Shown: one piece after another, positions 15,800 to 25,007 of the stretch
Layout: each line of letters begins with the position of its first letter
Position numbering within the stretch: the first letter of the stretch is position 1
Assembly: GCA_934256705.1 (NCBI GenBank)
Contig: CAKQPF010000005.1
Location: forward strand, 31,501 to 95,500
Direction of reading: 5' to 3'
DNA length: 64,000 nucleotides
From: an uncultured Prevotella sp.
Lineage (GTDB): Bacteria; Bacteroidota; Bacteroidia; Bacteroidales; Bacteroidaceae
Program-made: the position numbers and the translations under genes
The notes under the pieces: model-generated
Seen by the model: only the letters and a program-made list of their open reading frames with translations
Database searches by the model: none
What the model was told of the DNA's origin: nothing

Positions 15800-17989
15800 T
15801 TACTTAACCCATCTGTCAAGCCATTCGAAGAATGTACGCTGCCAGAGAACACCGTTCTGTGGCTTCAGTACCCAATGGTTTTCATCTGGATATATTAGGA
15901 GTTCAGCAGGGATACCGCGCATTCTTGCAGCGTTGAAAGCGCCGAAGCCCTGGTTCGCGTTGATACGGTAGTCTTTCTCTCCATGTATGCAGAGAATAGG
16001 AGTATCCCATTTGTCTACAAACTTATGAGGTGAGTTTTCGTATGTCTTTTTAGCTCTTTCTGTCTGGTCCTTGTTCCAGTAAGCATCGTCATACTCCCAG
16101 TTGGAGAACCAGCATTCTTCAGTGTCAGTGTACATAGACTCAAGATTGAATGCACCATCGTGAGAGATGAATGCCTTGAAACGCTTGTTGTGATGGCTTG
16201 CCAGATAATATACAGAGAAGCCTCCGAAGCTTGCGCCTACGCATCCAAGTCTGTCTTTGTCAACATATGGGAGAGTGCAGGCGTCGTCGATGGCGGAAAG
16301 ATAGTCGTTCATGCACTGACCAGTCCAGTCTCCGGAAATCTTCTCACACCAGTCACTGCCGAATCCAGGAAGACCGCGACGGTTTGGAGCCACGACAACA
16401 TAGCCGTTAGCAGCCATTATCTGCATATTCCAACGGTAAGACCAGAACTGACTTACTGGACTCTGAGGTCCGCCTTGACAGAACAAGAGAGTAGGGTATT
16501 TCTTGTTAGGGTCGAAATTGGACGGAAGGATAATCCATACGAGTTCTTCCTTGCCGTCAGTTGTCTTTACCCAACGCTTCTCTATCTTTCCCAATGAGAG
16601 TTGAGACAGGATATGGTCATTCTCTTTCGTCAGACGTGTGCTGACAGCAAGTTTGCCTTTTTTCTGAGGAGCCACGAGATAGATGTCGTCAGGAGCAGAC
16701 ATGGAGTGACGAGTGGCAATGAGGTTACCGGTATTGCCGAGCATCTGGAGTGAACCATAGTCAGCAATCTCGTCTGTGGCTTTCTCCACTTTGCCCGTCA
16801 GATCCGTACGATAGATATTAAGACAGGCGTGCCATACACCTATAAAATATATATTGTGAGAATCACGAGTCCAGCAGAAAGTCTCTACAGCAGAGTCGAA
16901 AGAATCGGTAACGTAATTCTTTTTGCCGTCAGCAAAAGAATATACGCAGAGACGGTTGCGGTCTGACTCGTAGCCGTCTTGCTTCATGCTCAGCCAAGCC
17001 ACATGCTTACCGTCAGGCGAAAACTGAGGATTGATATCGTAACCGACACTCATGTCACCATCCTGATGGTTTACTTGCTGTGTGGCAAGAGTCTTGGTAT
17101 AATCGATAGCAGGAGCCTTGTATCCATCAGGTTTGCAGAGATTTGTGGTATTTCCGCTTTCCGTGTCATAAAGATAAATGTCGCTGTCTGTGGAAACGGC
17201 ATATTCGCGTCCAACTTTTTTTCGGCAAGTGTAAGCCACTTTCTTGGAGTCAGGACTCCATGCCAGTTGCTCAGTGCCTCCGAAAGGCTCGCCAGGACAT
17301 TCGTATGGCTCGCCATCGAGAATATCTTTAGGAGTAGTGCAGAGTCCGTTCTCGTCAATGTCGGCGAGGAAGGGATGCTGAATGCTCTCTACATAATGGT
17401 CCCAGTGGCGATACATAAGGTCGGTTATCTTGCGGCCAGTAGCCAGAGGAAGGTCAGAAGGATTCTTCTGGATGACTTCATGGAAAGGCATTGACTTAAT
17501 GAGTATCACCTTCTTACAGTCAGGAGAGAAGAGGAAACCTTCGACACCGTCTTTCTCATTAGTTAGCTGCTTGCGGTCGGTGCCGTCAGGAAGCATAGAC
17601 CACAGTTGTCCCCCGGTGAGGAATGCAAGGCGGTAGGTTGTGACAGCTTTCTTGCCAGCGCCTGTGGTTTTTGATATCCATGCAGGTTCCATCTCGCTGT
17701 CAGCGGATGTAGTGAGCATACGATTGTTTGTGCCGTCGGCATTCATCATGTAGATGACTGTGTGTGAGGCATTCTCTTTTACACTGTAATAAGACACAGT
17801 GTACGCGACTTGCTTGCCGTCAGGAGAAGCCTTGACGCTGCCGATTCTGCCCATTGCCCAGAGGGCCTCAGGTGTCATAAGGTCACTCTTGAGGGAAATC
17901 TGGTTCTTGCCGATGTTTACTTTTGCCTCGGCTGGAGTGATGGAGAGTGTTGCAGACATAACTGCGGTGGTTAATAATTGTTTTATCAT
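15800..17989 (-). CDS. S9-family prolyl oligopeptidase / acyl-aminoacyl peptidase, exported
   Basis: Start 17989 gives 729 residues with a signal peptide (MIKQLLTTAVMSATLSITPAEA); the 24 extra codons from 18061 are not needed. The N-terminal half is a beta-propeller of WD40-like PD40 strands (SPDGKQVAYTVSYYSV, SPDSKKVAYTCRK, SPDGKHVAWLSMK). The C-terminal alpha/beta-hydrolase domain carries the nucleophile in GASFGGF, the Asp in HGEKDYR and the His in DENHWV. The closest known group is the dipeptidyl peptidase 5-like S9 enzymes of periodontal Bacteroidetes, which release dipeptides in the periplasm. The peptide transporter gene directly downstream fits peptide scavenging. Confidence 0.9.
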   Translation of the reverse strand: MIKQLLTTAVMSATLSITPAEAKVNIGKNQISLKSDLMTPEALWAMGRIGSVKASPDGKQVAYTVSYYSVKENASHTVIYMMNADGTNNRMLTTSADSEMEPAWISKTTGAGKKAVTTYRLAFLTGGQLWSMLPDGTDRKQLTNEKDGVEGFLFSPDCKKVILIKSMPFHEVIQKNPSDLPLATGRKITDLMYRHWDHYVESIQHPFLADIDENGLCTTPKDILDGEPYECPGEPFGGTEQLAWSPDSKKVAYTCRKKVGREYAVSTDSDIYLYDTESGNTTNLCKPDGYKAPAIDYTKTLATQQVNHQDGDMSVGYDINPQFSPDGKHVAWLSMKQDGYESDRNRLCVYSFADGKKNYVTDSFDSAVETFCWTRDSHNIYFIGVWHACLNIYRTDLTGKVEKATDEIADYGSLQMLGNTGNLIATRHSMSAPDDIYLVAPQKKGKLAVSTRLTKENDHILSQLSLGKIEKRWVKTTDGKEELVWIILPSNFDPNKKYPTLLFCQGGPQSPVSQFWSYRWNMQIMAANGYVVVAPNRRGLPGFGSDWCEKISGDWTGQCMNDYLSAIDDACTLPYVDKDRLGCVGASFGGFSVYYLASHHNKRFKAFISHDGAFNLESMYTDTEECWFSNWEYDDAYWNKDQTERAKKTYENSPHKFVDKWDTPILCIHGEKDYRINANQGFGAFNAARMRGIPAELLIYPDENHWVLKPQNGVLWQRTFFEWLDRWVK

Positions 17990-18078
17990 AATATAATAAT
18001 TAAAGGTTAACTCAACATAACGTATCGCTTCACCATATAATTTATGGCTAAAGAACGTCATGTCGAGAGGTGAACTAA

Positions 18079-19986
18079 CTATTCACCTCTCAGTTTTGCG
18101 TTCTTTTTAGCCAGTTCTTCACGCTTTGCGCGAAGTTCGTCAGCTTCCTTCTGCATAGCCTGCATTCGTGCTACGAGCCCAGACATCTTCTTGTTTGGGT
18201 TAGCCTTGTTTTCTGCTCGCTTTGCATCGAGAATCTTTAAGAGTTTCTCTTCATTTGTCGTCTTGCGGAGAACCCACATGATGAGTGCAGAGAAGAAGAG
18301 GGAAATGAAGTAATAGAAGTTAAGACCTGCAGAGTAGTCATTGAACATGAAGAAGAACATAACAGGCATGAGGAACATCATCCACTGCATCATCTTCATC
18401 TGCTCAGCCTGCTGACCTACCATCTGGTCACGCTGTTGGCGCATGGTCATCCATGAGTAGAGCACATTGGCTACACAGAAGAGAATACATGTCAGCGAGA
18501 GATGGTCACCGATAAGCCAGATGTTGGTGCCCCATTCTATGATAGGATCGTATGTGGAAAGGTCGTCAATCCACAGAAAAGACTGTCCGCGGAGCTGAAT
18601 GGCATTAGGGACGAAATTGAACATTGCAATCCAGATAGGCATCTGAATGAGCATAGGCAGACATCCGGACAGCGGGCTTACGCCATATTCAGAGTAGAGC
18701 TGCATCATGGCTTGCTGCTTCTGCAACTGGTCTTCAGGTTTGTTGTATTGCTTAGTGGCTTCCTCAAGACGTGGCTTGAGCACGCGCATCTTGGCACTTG
18801 ACATATAACTCTTCTTTACCATTGGATAGGTAATGGCCTTGAGAAGGAGAGTGATAAGGATGAGCACGATGCCCATAGGGATAGAAAGACCTGTGAGCCA
18901 GTCGAATACATAAAGAGTAAACCAACGGTTGATGTAACGGAACAATGGCCATCCGAGATATACGAGACGCTCCATCTGAAGGTCTTTTCCGAAAGCTGAT
19001 TCGTCCTCTACACTCTGGAGCAGTCGGAAATCATTCGGACCATAGTAGAATTCAAACTCAGAAGCGATTACGCCATTTGGGTCAAAGGCAGTCTTGAGTT
19101 TTGCCTGATATCCCTTGAGATAGCCTTCACCTTTCTCATAAGGCACGGAAGAGAGAAGTGCATTGCCGGCAAATCCACTCTTTGAAATCATAACGGCAGA
19201 GAAGAACTGATTTTTGAATGCTATCCAGTCAGTCTTTTCCTCTACGGATTCGTCTATCTTTTCGCTTGTTTCTGATAGATAGTCAGTGCCCCCATCTGCA
19301 TAATGGTAAGTGAGGGTAGAGTAGCGGTTTTCGAATGTAAAGCCTTTCTCCTGCTGGCGGGCGCGATCTTTCCAGTCAATGTCCATCTGAGTCATGTTTG
19401 GATTGAAGAGACCGGACATGCCATTGGCTTTGAAGGAGCAGCTTAGCAGGTAGTCATCACCGAGACGGTAGTTTATTTCGAGTGTCTTGCCCTCACTTGC
19501 CAAAGCGGTGAAGGTCACGCTGTTTTTGGTTACATTTGTAGGAGTGAAATAAAGATCGGAAGTGCTTATGTTCATATCCTTTGCCGCAAGGATGAAATTG
19601 AGCTGCTGATCCTTTTTCTCAAAGAGAGTGACATCCTTGTTGCCATTCTTGTCTTTGAAGTTCTTTATGACAGCCTTGGTGACTGTTCCACCTTTTGTAG
19701 AAAGGGTAAGAGCTACCTTTTCGTTGGAGAGCACGATGTCCTTTGCCTGTCCCTGACGAGCGGAATAGAAGAGAGTGGTGCTATCCTGAAGAGCCGCCAT
19801 CTGAGCCTCAATCTGTTTTTCATGAGCTTTTTTGATTTGAATGTCTTTCTTTTCCTTTACGATAGCTGCAATAGAGTCCTGCTTGCGTTGCTCCTGGATT
19901 TCCTCAGTGGAAGGACGGGTGAACCAGTTGAAGCCGAACAATACAGCTGCAATGAGTACGAAACCTACGATGGTGTTTTTGTCCAT
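18079..19986 (-). CDS. yidC: Membrane protein insertase YidC
   Basis: A 635-residue protein with an N-terminal membrane anchor (NTIVGFVLIAAVLFGFNWFTR), a periplasmic beta domain (about 60-350), and the C-terminal insertase core of five helices with the YidC/Oxa1 motif (GCLPMLIQMPIWIAMFNFVPN). The tail is basic (ELRAKREELAKKNAKLRGE), suiting ribosome contact. It inserts membrane proteins alone or with SecYEG. The S9 peptidase follows on the same strand after 89 bp; a short hairpin overlaps the yidC stop codon. Confidence 0.96.
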   Translation of the reverse strand: MDKNTIVGFVLIAAVLFGFNWFTRPSTEEIQEQRKQDSIAAIVKEKKDIQIKKAHEKQIEAQMAALQDSTTLFYSARQGQAKDIVLSNEKVALTLSTKGGTVTKAVIKNFKDKNGNKDVTLFEKKDQQLNFILAAKDMNISTSDLYFTPTNVTKNSVTFTALASEGKTLEINYRLGDDYLLSCSFKANGMSGLFNPNMTQMDIDWKDRARQQEKGFTFENRYSTLTYHYADGGTDYLSETSEKIDESVEEKTDWIAFKNQFFSAVMISKSGFAGNALLSSVPYEKGEGYLKGYQAKLKTAFDPNGVIASEFEFYYGPNDFRLLQSVEDESAFGKDLQMERLVYLGWPLFRYINRWFTLYVFDWLTGLSIPMGIVLILITLLLKAITYPMVKKSYMSSAKMRVLKPRLEEATKQYNKPEDQLQKQQAMMQLYSEYGVSPLSGCLPMLIQMPIWIAMFNFVPNAIQLRGQSFLWIDDLSTYDPIIEWGTNIWLIGDHLSLTCILFCVANVLYSWMTMRQQRDQMVGQQAEQMKMMQWMMFLMPVMFFFMFNDYSAGLNFYYFISLFFSALIMWVLRKTTNEEKLLKILDAKRAENKANPNKKMSGLVARMQAMQKEADELRAKREELAKKNAKLRGE

Positions 19987-20101
19987 TACTTTTTTTTTAG
20001 TTTTTTATATCCCCAGCCATTGGCTCATCCTGTCATTCATTTATTGGAGGAAGTCCTTAGAGTGGGGGTGTTTGACATTAGTTCATTATATGATTTAGAG
20101 C

Positions 20102-20110
20102 GCAAAGTTA
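20102..20110 (-). promoter_or_regulatory. Promoter -7 box of yidC
   Basis: On the minus strand TAACTTTGC matches TAnnTTTGC, 115 bp before the yidC start. Confidence 0.6.
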
Positions 20111-20215
20111 CATTTTTTTTCCGATATTAAGAAGAAAATGCGGTGTTTTGTTTGAATTTATCTTCAATAGGCATAATTTTTACCCACTCTTATGCGCTTT
20201 CTCGATAATTTACAT

Positions 20216-20224
20216 TAACTTTGT
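20216..20224 (+). promoter_or_regulatory. Promoter -7 box of the DUF3078 gene
   Basis: TAACTTTGT is a near match to TAnnTTTGC, 18 bp before the start codon at 20243. Confidence 0.55.
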
Positions 20225-20242
20225 AGTCAATTTTGTAGTGTT

Positions 20243-21562
20243 ATGAAAAATATATCTATAATAATCATATTTACTTTTATTTTTCTCTGCACAGTTACAG
20301 CGCAGAGCCGTTTCGTGCGCTTCAATACGAAAAGTGATTATAATTCTCAATCTACTCTATTTGCATACATGGATTCATTGAGAAATCTTCGTTATCGTAT
20401 GGATTCGTTAGAGAGTGCCAATGACTCACTTGTGAGAATCAGCAGCAGAAAAGCTAATTTCAGATTCTATCGCCTATTTTCTCCTCTGACATTCGACCCA
20501 AAAGTAACATCCGGGCTAATGAATATGCGAACTCAGCAGACTCGTTCCGTTGCAGATGAGGAAATGGATGATGCATTGCTCTATTACTATTTCCAAAGAC
20601 CAGACCTGGTTCAGACCTCGGTTTCCAGACTCCATCAGTCAGCTGCAAAGGGTGTGAACCTTCCGTCTACTCCTGTAAAGCGTAAAATTGAAGTAGTAAA
20701 GGAAACAAGTGGCGTTGATGAGACTCAACTTATTGAGAATATGCCGGTTGATATTAAAATATTCAAGCCAAACTTTTGGACGTTCAATGGAGACTATTCT
20801 CTGCAGTTTCTTCAGAATTACATCTCTGACAACTGGTATCGAGGTGGAGAAAGCAACCTCTCGGCTGTCGGCAATGTTGTGCTGAAAGCAAACTATAACA
20901 ACAAACAGAAAGTGAAGTTTGAGAATACCCTTGAATTGAAATTGGGTATGCAGACATCTGAATCAGATACGGTTCATACGCTCAAGACTTCCACTGACGT
21001 GCTGAGATATACAGGAAAACTAGGACTTCAAGCCATAAAAAAATGGGATTATGCTTTTCAGGTGATAGCCACTACCCAGATGATGCGAACCTATAGGAGC
21101 AATAATTCCACGGTTTATTCAGATTTCTGTTCTCCACTTGAGGTGAATTTCTCAGTTGGTATGGACTATACTGTAAGCACAAAAAACCGCAAACTCACAG
21201 GTTCTGTCCATCTTGCTCCTTTGGCATACAATTTCAAATATGTAGGACGACTCGCTTTATCGACGCGTAATGGATTGACCGAAGGTTGTCATACTCTGGA
21301 TGACTGGGGCTCGCAGATGACGGTAAACATGACTTGGAAACCGACTGACAACATTAAATTGAACTCAAGACTCTATGCTTACACTACTTATGAGCGTGCT
21401 GTGGTAGAGTGGGAAAACACCATTACATTCGCTTTGAGCAAGTTTATTTCCACTAATCTTTTCCTTTACCCACGTTTTGACGACGCAGGAACACGAAAGG
21501 ACGGCAAGAACTACTGGCAGATGAAAGAATATCTTGCACTTGGATTCTCTTATTCCATGTAG
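20243..21562 (+). CDS. DUF3078 outer-membrane protein
   Basis: A 439-residue protein with a signal peptide (MKNISIIIIFTFIFLCTVTAQ). A short coiled-coil-like segment near residues 40-70 (SLRNLRYRMDSLESANDSLVR) is followed by a DUF3078 beta-barrel (FWTFNGDYSLQFLQNYISDNWYRGGESN...VKFENTLELKLGMQTSES...VNFSVGMDYTVSTKNRKLTGSVHLAPLAYNFKYVGR) ending in an aromatic-rich strand (YLALGFSYSM), typical of outer-membrane insertion. The family is restricted to Bacteroidetes and its function is unknown. It has its own promoter and is divergent from yidC. Confidence 0.82.
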   Translation: MKNISIIIIFTFIFLCTVTAQSRFVRFNTKSDYNSQSTLFAYMDSLRNLRYRMDSLESANDSLVRISSRKANFRFYRLFSPLTFDPKVTSGLMNMRTQQTRSVADEEMDDALLYYYFQRPDLVQTSVSRLHQSAAKGVNLPSTPVKRKIEVVKETSGVDETQLIENMPVDIKIFKPNFWTFNGDYSLQFLQNYISDNWYRGGESNLSAVGNVVLKANYNNKQKVKFENTLELKLGMQTSESDTVHTLKTSTDVLRYTGKLGLQAIKKWDYAFQVIATTQMMRTYRSNNSTVYSDFCSPLEVNFSVGMDYTVSTKNRKLTGSVHLAPLAYNFKYVGRLALSTRNGLTEGCHTLDDWGSQMTVNMTWKPTDNIKLNSRLYAYTTYERAVVEWENTITFALSKFISTNLFLYPRFDDAGTRKDGKNYWQMKEYLALGFSYSM

Positions 21563-21671
21563 ATCTCTCATTCCATTTCAGATGACGACGTGCTTCTCAT
21601 GGCGAGAAATAAAAACTTGCTTGTATTCTATAATTAACCTTATACTCAGAAATATTTAATTCGAACTGCCC

Positions 21672-24200
21672 ATGTCTGATGATGTAAATATGAATCCCGA
21701 AATTGATTTGGCTTGGAAAATAATAGCCAATACCGATACACACCTCTTCCTTACTGGAAAAGCAGGTACAGGAAAGACTACTTTCCTCAGGAAATTGAGG
21801 ACCAATGTGCCTAAGAGAATGATTGTGGTCGCACCTACAGGTATAGCCGCTATCAATGCTGAAGGAGTGACGATACATTCATTCTTTCAATTACCGTTCG
21901 GACCACAGGTGCCTGGAACTCAGTATTCAGGCAACAAACGCTATGCTTTCAGACGGCAGAAATTAAGACTTATACGCTCGGTTGATCTTATTGTGATTGA
22001 CGAAATATCCATGGTGAGAGCAGACCTGCTTGATGCCATTGATTCGGTACTTCGTCAATACCGTGATAGGTCGCGCCCTTTTGGAGGTGTCCAGATGTTA
22101 TTGATTGGAGATATGCAGCAATTAGCTCCTGTGGCTCGTGAAGACGAGTGGAGTATCCTGCGTCAATATTATGATACACCGTATTTCTTTTCAAGCAAGG
22201 CTCTCCAACAGACCGACTTTGTTACAGTAGAACTCCAACACGTTTATAGACAAAGCGATCCGTATTTCCTTGAAATTTTGAATAAGGTCAGAAATGATTC
22301 TGCTGACGAGAATACTCTACAATCGCTCAATCAACGCTTTATTCCTAATTTCAATCCTGCAAAAGAAGAAGGTTACATCCGCCTTGTAACTCATAACAAC
22401 CAGGCTGATAGCATCAATCAGCGTGAACTTGATGCTCTGATAACTCCGTCATTTCATTATGATGCTAAGATAGACGGTGACTTTCCTGAGCTTTCTTTTC
22501 CTACAGAAGAACATCTAACTCTAAAGCGTGGAGCGCAGGTAATGTTTGTCAAGAATGATTCCTCTGCGTCAAAACGCTATTATAACGGCATGATAGGAGA
22601 GGTTGTGTATCTCAGTGACAAGGTGATTAAAGTGAAACCTTCTAACGGGGAAGTCGTAATCGAAGTACAACCGGAAGAATGGACTAATGTAAAATATGAG
22701 ATAGATGAGAAGACTCGTGACATTAGGGAGGTCGTGGTAGGAAAGTTCGTTCAGTATCCCCTGAAAACAGCATGGGCTATTACTGTGCATAAATCGCAGG
22801 GGTTGACTTTCGAACGCGCAATTATAGATGTGCAACATAGTTTCGCACACGGTCAGACATACGTTGCTTTGTCGCGTTGCAAGACCTTGGAAGGTATGGT
22901 TTTGGCCAGTCCTATTCCTCGCTACGCTATCATCAATGATAGGACTGTAGAGGCTTTCTGTCAGGACCCACGCCATCAAAGTCCTGATGATAAGCGACTT
23001 GAACAGATGGAAAGACAGTATTTGCTTCGAACTGTAACAGATTTGTTCTCATTCATGCACTTGAGGTATGGCTTTAATGATCTGGAGAGACTTCTTCGTG
23101 AGCATTTCTATGGTCTTTATCCAAAGCAATACAATGACTGGAAAGCGATGTCTTTGAAATTCAAACAGAGAGTAGAAGATGTGGCAATGCGTTTTCATAA
23201 TCAGTATCAGAATATCATAATGACTGACCCTGACTATCTTAACTCTTCAATCCTGCAGGAACGCTTAAAGAAAGGAGCAGCATATTTTGAAACCCAATTG
23301 TGTGATTCGCATGAACTTCTTCGTACTACTCATATGCCAATAGACAATCAGACCATTACAGACAGGCTTGAAGGTATATTACAGATGTTCAGCGATGGTC
23401 TTACGATGAAATTGAGTTTGATGCACCATGTTGCCAACGAAGGACTTCATCTTCAAGACTATCTTAAGTATAAAGCTAAGGTTTCACTTGACAATGAAAG
23501 TTCTGATGGGCAGAAAACAGAAAAAGAGAAGGGTAGAGGATCTAATCTTAGTGATGTACCTGCTGGTTTCCGCAAGCGTGAAAAGAAAGAGAAAAAGGTA
23601 CGTATGGTAGTGGAAATTCCTACAGAAGTACTTCATAAAGAGTTGTTTACCGAAATAACACAATGGCGTAGGGCGGAGGCGGAAAAGCTAGGTCGCCCTT
23701 CATTCTTTGTGATGACTCAGAAATCTCTGATGGGAGTTGTCAATCTTTTACCGTCAAACAATGCGGAATTGGAGAGTATTCCAGGAATTGGCTATAAGTT
23801 TATGGAGAATTATTCTCAAACTATATTGCACATTGTAGCTGAAGCTGTAAGCAAATATGGCTATGATAAACCAGAGAAGAAGATGGTGGAAGCTCGTACT
23901 ATGAAACAAGATGAGAAGGAGCAACGTGCTCTTGAGATGTACCAATCAGGAATGCAAGTGGAAGAGATAGCATTAGAGTTTATGGTAACAGAGAGTACTG
24001 TCTATCATTATCTTCAACCTTCAGTTTTATCTGGCGTATTGCCTTTGAATCATCTATTCGAGCAGAAAAAGATAGATGCAGTAAACAAATGCCTGGCAGA
24101 AAATCCTAATGCTTCCCCTAAGGATATAAAGGATATTCTGGGTAGTGAGTATAATTATGGCATTATCAATTGCTGCCGGGCTCTGTTAGCGAAGAAGTGA
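21672..24200 (+). CDS. Pif1-like superfamily 1 DNA helicase with C-terminal HRDC and HTH domains
   Basis: An 842-residue protein. Residues 1-450 form a Pif1/RecD-type helicase: Walker A FLTGKAGTGKTTFLRKL, motif Ia VVAPTGIAAINAEGVTIHSFF, motif II LIVIDEISMV, motif III LLIGDMQQLAPV, and the C-terminal motif TAWAITVHKSQGLTFERAIID plus TYVALSRCKTLEG. A helical linker follows; near 640-720 is an HRDC-like domain (LFTEITQWRRAEAEKLGRPSFFVMTQKSLMGVVNLLPSNNAELESIPGIG), then a helix-turn-helix (ALEMYQSGMQVEEIALEFMVTESTVYHYL). It probably unwinds DNA or R-loops in replication or repair. An alternative start at 21690 is possible. Confidence 0.9.
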   Translation: MSDDVNMNPEIDLAWKIIANTDTHLFLTGKAGTGKTTFLRKLRTNVPKRMIVVAPTGIAAINAEGVTIHSFFQLPFGPQVPGTQYSGNKRYAFRRQKLRLIRSVDLIVIDEISMVRADLLDAIDSVLRQYRDRSRPFGGVQMLLIGDMQQLAPVAREDEWSILRQYYDTPYFFSSKALQQTDFVTVELQHVYRQSDPYFLEILNKVRNDSADENTLQSLNQRFIPNFNPAKEEGYIRLVTHNNQADSINQRELDALITPSFHYDAKIDGDFPELSFPTEEHLTLKRGAQVMFVKNDSSASKRYYNGMIGEVVYLSDKVIKVKPSNGEVVIEVQPEEWTNVKYEIDEKTRDIREVVVGKFVQYPLKTAWAITVHKSQGLTFERAIIDVQHSFAHGQTYVALSRCKTLEGMVLASPIPRYAIINDRTVEAFCQDPRHQSPDDKRLEQMERQYLLRTVTDLFSFMHLRYGFNDLERLLREHFYGLYPKQYNDWKAMSLKFKQRVEDVAMRFHNQYQNIIMTDPDYLNSSILQERLKKGAAYFETQLCDSHELLRTTHMPIDNQTITDRLEGILQMFSDGLTMKLSLMHHVANEGLHLQDYLKYKAKVSLDNESSDGQKTEKEKGRGSNLSDVPAGFRKREKKEKKVRMVVEIPTEVLHKELFTEITQWRRAEAEKLGRPSFFVMTQKSLMGVVNLLPSNNAELESIPGIGYKFMENYSQTILHIVAEAVSKYGYDKPEKKMVEARTMKQDEKEQRALEMYQSGMQVEEIALEFMVTESTVYHYLQPSVLSGVLPLNHLFEQKKIDAVNKCLAENPNASPKDIKDILGSEYNYGIINCCRALLAKK

Positions 24201-24355
24201 GTCGTAAAAGCTGGTAAAATGTATAGTGGATTTTGACAATTCTGCTGCTGTTGTGGTTGATACGGAGACCTCAAGTAATCCGGATCTCATTCTGATTGAC
24301 CATTGCTATCACCTATCTTTCGTCTCGCAATTTCGAAAAGCTGACTTAACTTAAT

Positions 24356-24415
24356 AAAAGAGAGAAAAATACAAAATCAAATGATTGTTTTTTTGATTTT
24401 ATATTTTTCTCTTTT
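24356..24415. terminator. Long A/T-rich hairpin terminator between convergent genes
   Basis: AAAAGAGAGAAAAATACAAA... (from 24357) pairs with ...TATTTTTCTCTTTT (to 24415) over about 24 bp, with A-runs on the left and T-runs on the right. It suits termination of both the helicase gene (+) and ridA (-). Confidence 0.75.
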
Positions 24416-24476
24416 CGTATATCTAAGTCTATATATTCTCCGCTGTGGAGAAAAGGCTTGGATGGCTCAGTGGTTA

Positions 24477-25007
24477 TTACTTGACAGCGATGCACTCGAT
24501 TTCTACGCGCGCATTCTTTGGAAGAGTCTTGACAGCAACAGCTGAACGAGCTGGGAATGGAGCTTCAAAGAACTCAGCATACACTTCGTTCATTTCAGCG
24601 AAGTCTGCCATATCTGCAAGGAATACACCCATCTTTACAGCATGCTTCATGTCTGTGCCTGCAGCCTCAAGGATGTTCTTGATATTGGTGAGAGACTGAC
24701 GGGTAAGTTCTTTGATTCCGCCTTCAGCGAAGTTGCCAGTTGCAGGGTCGATAGGAAGCTGACCTGAAACATAGATTGTACCGTTGGCTTCTACAGCCTG
24801 ACTGTAAGGACCAATTGCAGCAGGTGCATTGGTTGTAGCGATTTGATTTTTCATATTTATGGTATTTGTTAATGCAACAGCAGACAGTCTGCTTGTTGCG
24901 GGGTTATTATTTCTCTTAGGAGCGTGGCATCTTTTCTTTTTTGCCATCCAGAGGGCCTTCTTGCGTTCATAGTCCTCTCTGTGATACTCAAGATAGTTAT
25001 CTGCCAT
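24477..25007 (-). CDS. ridA: RidA (reactive enamine/imine deaminase) with an in-frame N-terminal extension
   Basis: The last 125 residues (from M52, start codon 24854) form a complete RidA/YjgF protein: KNQIATTNAPAAIGPYSQAV, GTIYVSGQLPIDPATG, and PFPARSAVAVKTLPKNARVEIECIA with the active-site Arg and Glu. RidA hydrolyses 2-aminoacrylate and related imines. The frame stays open for 51 codons upstream, encoding a basic, helical peptide (MADNYLEYHREDYERKKALW then KKKRCHAPKRNNN). Its ATG overlaps the stop of the DUF4270 gene as TAATG. Either a small ORF is fused to RidA or RidA starts at 24854; the extension begins like a real protein, so I keep the long form with doubt. Confidence 0.8.
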   Translation of the reverse strand: MADNYLEYHREDYERKKALWMAKKKRCHAPKRNNNPATSRLSAVALTNTINMKNQIATTNAPAAIGPYSQAVEANGTIYVSGQLPIDPATGNFAEGGIKELTRQSLTNIKNILEAAGTDMKHAVKMGVFLADMADFAEMNEVYAEFFEAPFPARSAVAVKTLPKNARVEIECIAVK

